Assembly: GCF_000012365.1 (NCBI RefSeq)
Contig: NC_007650.1
Span: 248,001 to 312,000, forward strand
From: Burkholderia thailandensis E264
GTDB taxonomy: Bacteria > Pseudomonadota > Gammaproteobacteria > Burkholderiales > Burkholderiaceae
DNA: 64,000 nucleotides
Direction of reading: 5' to 3'
Below are positions 60,851 to 64,000 of the stretch, in pieces. Made by a program: the position numbers and the translations under genes. Under the pieces are notes generated by a model that had not been told where the DNA came from, searched no databases, and worked only from the letters and a program-made list of their open reading frames with translations. The first letter of the stretch is position 1; every line of letters begins with the position of its first letter.

Positions 60851-63800
60851 ATGAGCCACGCTGTCGCACGCATCGTTCGCCCGCTGCCGTCGCGGGAAAT
60901 CTGGACGTTCGCCGGCCTCGTCGGGCTGGCGTGCTTCGTCTGGCTCGCCGGGCCGCTGTTCGCGTTCGCCGAGTTCCACCCGTTCGAGAGCGGCTGGGCG
61001 CGCGCGCTGACGATCGCCGCGCTGTTCGTCGCGTGGGGCGCGCGGATCGCGTGGCGCAACTGGCGCGCGGGCCAGCTGAACGCGCAGTTGCTGAACCAGT
61101 TGCGCGAAGCGTCGCCGCGGCCGGCCGCGCCGGGCGACCCCGCGCGCGCGCAGCTCGACGAGCTGCGCAGCCGCTTCGACGAAGCGTCGACGCTCCTGAA
61201 GAAAGTTCGCTTCGGCGCCGCCGACGGCGCGCGCAAGGGCCTGCCTCAATGGCTCGAACGGATGTCGCGCCAGTATCTGTACCAACTGCCGTGGTACGTG
61301 TTCATCGGCGCGCCCGGCTCGGGCAAGACGACGGCGCTCGTCAACTCGGGGCTCAGCTTTCCGCTCGCCGAGCAGTTCGGGCGCGCGGCGATTCGCGGCG
61401 TCGGCGGCACGCGGCACTGCGACTGGTGGTTCACGAACGACGCGGTGCTGATCGACACCGCGGGCCGCTATACGACGCATGAGAGCAATCGCGCGCTCGA
61501 CGAGGCCGAATGGAACGGCTTCGTCGATCTGCTGAAGAAGTACCGCGCGCGCCAGCCGCTGAACGGCGCGATGCTGACGATCAGCGTCGCCGATTTGCTC
61601 GGCGCGTCCGAGGCGGAGCGCACGCAGCACGCGATGGTGCTGCGCAAGCGCCTGCTCGAGCTGCGCTCGCAGCTCGGCATTCGCTTTCCGGTGTACCTGC
61701 TCGTGACGAAGGCGGACCTGCTCGCCGGCTTCGCCGAATACTTCGGCGGCTTCGGCCGCGCGGAGTGCGCGCAGGTGTGGGGCTTCACGTTCCCGCTCGC
61801 CGAGAGCGAGGCGCCCGGCTTCGACTTGCGCGCGGCGTTCGATCGCGAATATCGGCTGCTGCACAAACGGCTGAACGACGGGCTGCCCGAGCTGCTCGCG
61901 TCGCAGACCGATGCGCACCAGCGCGAGATGAGCTACCTGCTGCCGCAGCAGATCGCCGATCTGCAGGACATGCTCGGCCAGTTCGTCGCCGAGGTGTTCT
62001 CGGTGTCGAGCTTCGAGCCGATGCCGATGCTGCGCGGCGTGTACCTGACGAGCGGCACGCAGGAAGGCACCGCGTTCGACCGCGTGATGAGCGGGATCAA
62101 GCGCTTCCTGAAGATCGAGGGCGTGCCGCCCGCCGCGCAGACGGGCTCGACCGGCCGCAGCTTCTTCCTGAAATCGCTGCTGCAGGACCACATCTTCCGC
62201 GAGGCGGCGCTCGCCGGCAGCAATCTGCGCTGGCATCGGCGGCAGCGCGTGCTGCAGATCGTCGGCTACGCGGCGATCGTGCTGCTGTGCGTCGCGGTGC
62301 TGTTCGCGTGGCTGCGCAGCTACTCGCGCAATCGCGGCTACCTCGACCAGGTCGCCGCGCGCGTGCCGGCCGTCGACGCGCAGATCAGCCGCGCGAAGTT
62401 CACGGGCGCGGCCGACGTCGTCCAGCTGCTGCCCGTGCTCGACGAGCTGAGCGGGCTGCCGAGCGCGGGCGGCGTCGATTTGCGGCATCCGCCGCTTGCG
62501 TATCGCTGGGGCCTCTTTCAGGGCGAGAAGATCGAGGAGGCGAGCGACGCCGTGTACCGCCGCGCGCTCGACGACGTGCTGCTGCCGATCGCCGCGAGCC
62601 GCATGGAGCAGGCGCTGCGCGAAGCGCGGCCCGACGAGGTCGAGTACGCGTACGCGGCGCTCAAGGCGTACCTGATGCTCTACGACGGCGCGCATTACGA
62701 TCCCGCGTTCGTGCAGGCTGTCGTCGATCTCGAGATGGAGCGCTCGCTGCCCGCCGATTTCTCGTCCGCGCAGCGCAGCGCGCTGCGCTCGCATCTCGGC
62801 GCGCTGTTCGGCAATCGCGTCGCGGTGTCGCCGTTCCCGATGAACGAACGGCTCGTGGCCGACGTGCGCGAGCGGCTGCGGCAGGTGCCGTTCTCGCAGC
62901 GGCTGTACCGGCAGCTCGCGCGCACGCTGCGCCCGAGCACCGCGACGTACGACTTCAGCGTCGCGCGCGCGGTCGGGCCGGACGCGTCGCTCGTGTTCCG
63001 CCGGCAGAGCGGCAAGAGCCTCGCCGATGGCGTGCCGGGCCTCTACACGCGCGACGGCTACCGCAACGTGTTCGCGCCGCGGCTGCCCGGCGCGATCGAT
63101 GCGTACGGGCGCGAGGAGGTGTGGGTGCTGAATCTCGGCGCGTCCGAGACCCCGAATCCGGCCGATGCGGCCGCCTGGGCGCGCGACATCCGGCAGCTCT
63201 ATCTGAACGACTACATCAAGAACTGGGACGACTATCTGGCCGACATCCGGCTGCAGCACACGTCGACGCTCGCGCAGAGCATCCAGGTCGCGCGCACGCT
63301 GTCGTCGGCCGATTCGCCGCTCACGCGGCTGATGGTCGCGCTCGCGCGCGTCACGCCGCTCGGCGATGCGCCCGGCGGCGCGCGCAACCTCGCGTCGCGC
63401 GCGCAGGACAAGGTCGACGAGGCGCGCAATTCGCTTGCGCAGATCTTCGCCGGCCAGCCGGGCGCGGACGCGGGCGCGGCGGCCGCCTCGCCCGCGAGCC
63501 CCGAGCAGATCGTCGACAGCCACTTCGCGGGGCTGCGCGCGTTCGCGCCGGGCGGCGGCGATCAGGCGGCGTCGTTCGACGCGGTGCTCAAGGCGATCGA
63601 CGCGCTGTACACGTATTTGACCGCGACCGACGACGCGCTGCGCGGCGGCGCGACGCCGCCGCCGTCGGACGCGCCCGCGCGGCTGCGCGCGCAGGCGGGC
63701 CGGCTGCCGACGCCGTTTCGCGAGGTGCTCGACGATCTGTCGAACGTCGCGAACGGCAGCGTCGCGAGCGTCGAGCAGCGCAACGTCGCGCAGCGCGCGG

Positions 63801-64000
63801 GCGCGAACGTCGGCGATTTCTGCCGGCAGGCGATCGCCGGGCGCTATCCGTTCGCGCGCGGCGCGTCGCGCGACGTCGCGCCGTCCGACTTCGCGCAGAT
63901 GTTCGCGGCGGGCGGCCTGATGGACGACTTCTTCCAGAAGAACCTGCAGACGCTCGTCGACACGACCACGCACCCGTGGCGCTTCAACAACCGCAACGCC
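60851..64000 (+). CDS. tssM: Type VI secretion protein TssM (IcmF), 5' part
   Basis: At least 1050 codons; the gene runs off the window without a stop. Two N-terminal membrane helices (WTFAGLVGLACFVWLAG and LTIAALFVAWGARIAW), a Walker A at residues about 153-161 (GAPGSGKTT) and Walker B-like DTAGRY, as in IcmF GTP/ATP-binding domains. A third helix (IVGYAAIVLLCVAVLFAWL) lies near residues 472-492, then the long periplasmic part that reaches TssJ. It begins 2 nt after tssL. Together tssJ-K-L-M form the membrane-complex block of one T6SS cluster that continues past the window. Confidence 0.95.
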   Translation, partial: MSHAVARIVRPLPSREIWTFAGLVGLACFVWLAGPLFAFAEFHPFESGWARALTIAALFVAWGARIAWRNWRAGQLNAQLLNQLREASPRPAAPGDPARAQLDELRSRFDEASTLLKKVRFGAADGARKGLPQWLERMSRQYLYQLPWYVFIGAPGSGKTTALVNSGLSFPLAEQFGRAAIRGVGGTRHCDWWFTNDAVLIDTAGRYTTHESNRALDEAEWNGFVDLLKKYRARQPLNGAMLTISVADLLGASEAERTQHAMVLRKRLLELRSQLGIRFPVYLLVTKADLLAGFAEYFGGFGRAECAQVWGFTFPLAESEAPGFDLRAAFDREYRLLHKRLNDGLPELLASQTDAHQREMSYLLPQQIADLQDMLGQFVAEVFSVSSFEPMPMLRGVYLTSGTQEGTAFDRVMSGIKRFLKIEGVPPAAQTGSTGRSFFLKSLLQDHIFREAALAGSNLRWHRRQRVLQIVGYAAIVLLCVAVLFAWLRSYSRNRGYLDQVAARVPAVDAQISRAKFTGAADVVQLLPVLDELSGLPSAGGVDLRHPPLAYRWGLFQGEKIEEASDAVYRRALDDVLLPIAASRMEQALREARPDEVEYAYAALKAYLMLYDGAHYDPAFVQAVVDLEMERSLPADFSSAQRSALRSHLGALFGNRVAVSPFPMNERLVADVRERLRQVPFSQRLYRQLARTLRPSTATYDFSVARAVGPDASLVFRRQSGKSLADGVPGLYTRDGYRNVFAPRLPGAIDAYGREEVWVLNLGASETPNPADAAAWARDIRQLYLNDYIKNWDDYLADIRLQHTSTLAQSIQVARTLSSADSPLTRLMVALARVTPLGDAPGGARNLASRAQDKVDEARNSLAQIFAGQPGADAGAAAASPASPEQIVDSHFAGLRAFAPGGGDQAASFDAVLKAIDALYTYLTATDDALRGGATPPPSDAPARLRAQAGRLPTPFREVLDDLSNVANGSVASVEQRNVAQRAGANVGDFCRQAIAGRYPFARGASRDVAPSDFAQMFAAGGLMDDFFQKNLQTLVDTTTHPWRFNNRNA

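Noticed and set aside
57903..60869. Nearly 1000-codon minus-strand frame opposite tssJ-tssK-tssL
   Set aside because: Shadow of the true genes, low-complexity Arg/Ala/Gln sequence, no ribosome-binding site.
60587..63973. A long minus-strand open frame of more than 1100 codons opposite tssL/tssM
   Set aside because: Composition is Arg/Ala-rich without domains and it lies exactly opposite well-supported T6SS genes; high GC leaves antisense frames open.

Overview
The window is high-GC DNA whose gene content fits a secondary-chromosome accessory region of a Burkholderia, most likely the B. pseudomallei / mallei / thailandensis group. The assignment rests on GC content, a Burkholderia-type trimeric porin, the density of LysR regulators paired divergently with metabolic genes, hexanucleotide microsatellites and a type VI secretion locus. 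I could not run a similarity search, so the species is inference. I saw no rRNA or tRNA genes, CRISPR array, insertion sequence or prophage.

Layout. 1-4.3 kb: a minus-strand sugar ABC importer (binding protein cut by the window edge, permease, double ATPase) led by its ROK repressor, with a 29-bp palindromic operator candidate upstream. 4.7-7.7 kb: a secreted GH15 glucoamylase with a C-terminal starch-binding domain, translationally coupled to a small proline-rich membrane-anchored protein. 8.0-10.8 kb: DbpA-type RNA helicase and a porin. 11.0-14.7 kb: MHS-family transporter, M20 amidohydrolase and a divergent LysR. 14.9-18.0 kb: solo PhnD-like binding protein, fatty acid desaturase, glycine-zipper protein. 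18.5-21.9 kb: GltI-like amino acid binding protein, DadA-like D-amino acid dehydrogenase, LysR. 22.0-23.5 kb: SDR and NTF2-like protein. 23.9-29.0 kb: secreted beta-propeller protein and a GH92 alpha-mannosidase lipoprotein.

29.5-38 kb is the most notable region. It is a six-gene, tightly packed natural-product operon: isonitrile synthase (PvcA/IsnA), Fe/2-oxoglutarate oxygenase (PvcB/IsnB), HpaB/PvcC-type flavin hydroxylase, asparagine-synthetase-type amidotransferase, Qor-type reductase and a LigB/DOPA-dioxygenase-type ring-cleaving enzyme, followed by a convergent LysR gene. The first three resemble the Pseudomonas pvc (paerucumarin) logic. The last three suggest a different product in which an aromatic isonitrile is hydroxylated, ring-opened, amidated and reduced. 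The first gene's ribosome-binding site lies inside a strong hairpin.

39.2 kb: orphan PAAR-like (DUF4150-type) gene. 40.3-43.5 kb: a 2-oxoacid dehydrogenase E1alpha/E1beta/E2 operon without E3. 43.6-44.15 kb: a deletion scar joining an lldD-type remnant to a LysR C-terminus. 44.3-48.1 kb: MHS transporter, YcaC-type isochorismatase-fold hydrolase, divergent LysR. 48.4-52.8 kb: LysR and D-serine dehydratase (dsdA), a 23-unit hexamer repeat, a LysR and a divergent SDR that lacks the usual Tyr/Lys catalytic pair. 53.1-55.1 kb: periplasmic transglutaminase-like protein. 55.0-64.0 kb: one end of a type VI secretion cluster, with tagH (FHA) and a lipoprotein on the minus strand facing tssJ-tssK-tssL-tssM on the plus strand; tssM runs off the window.
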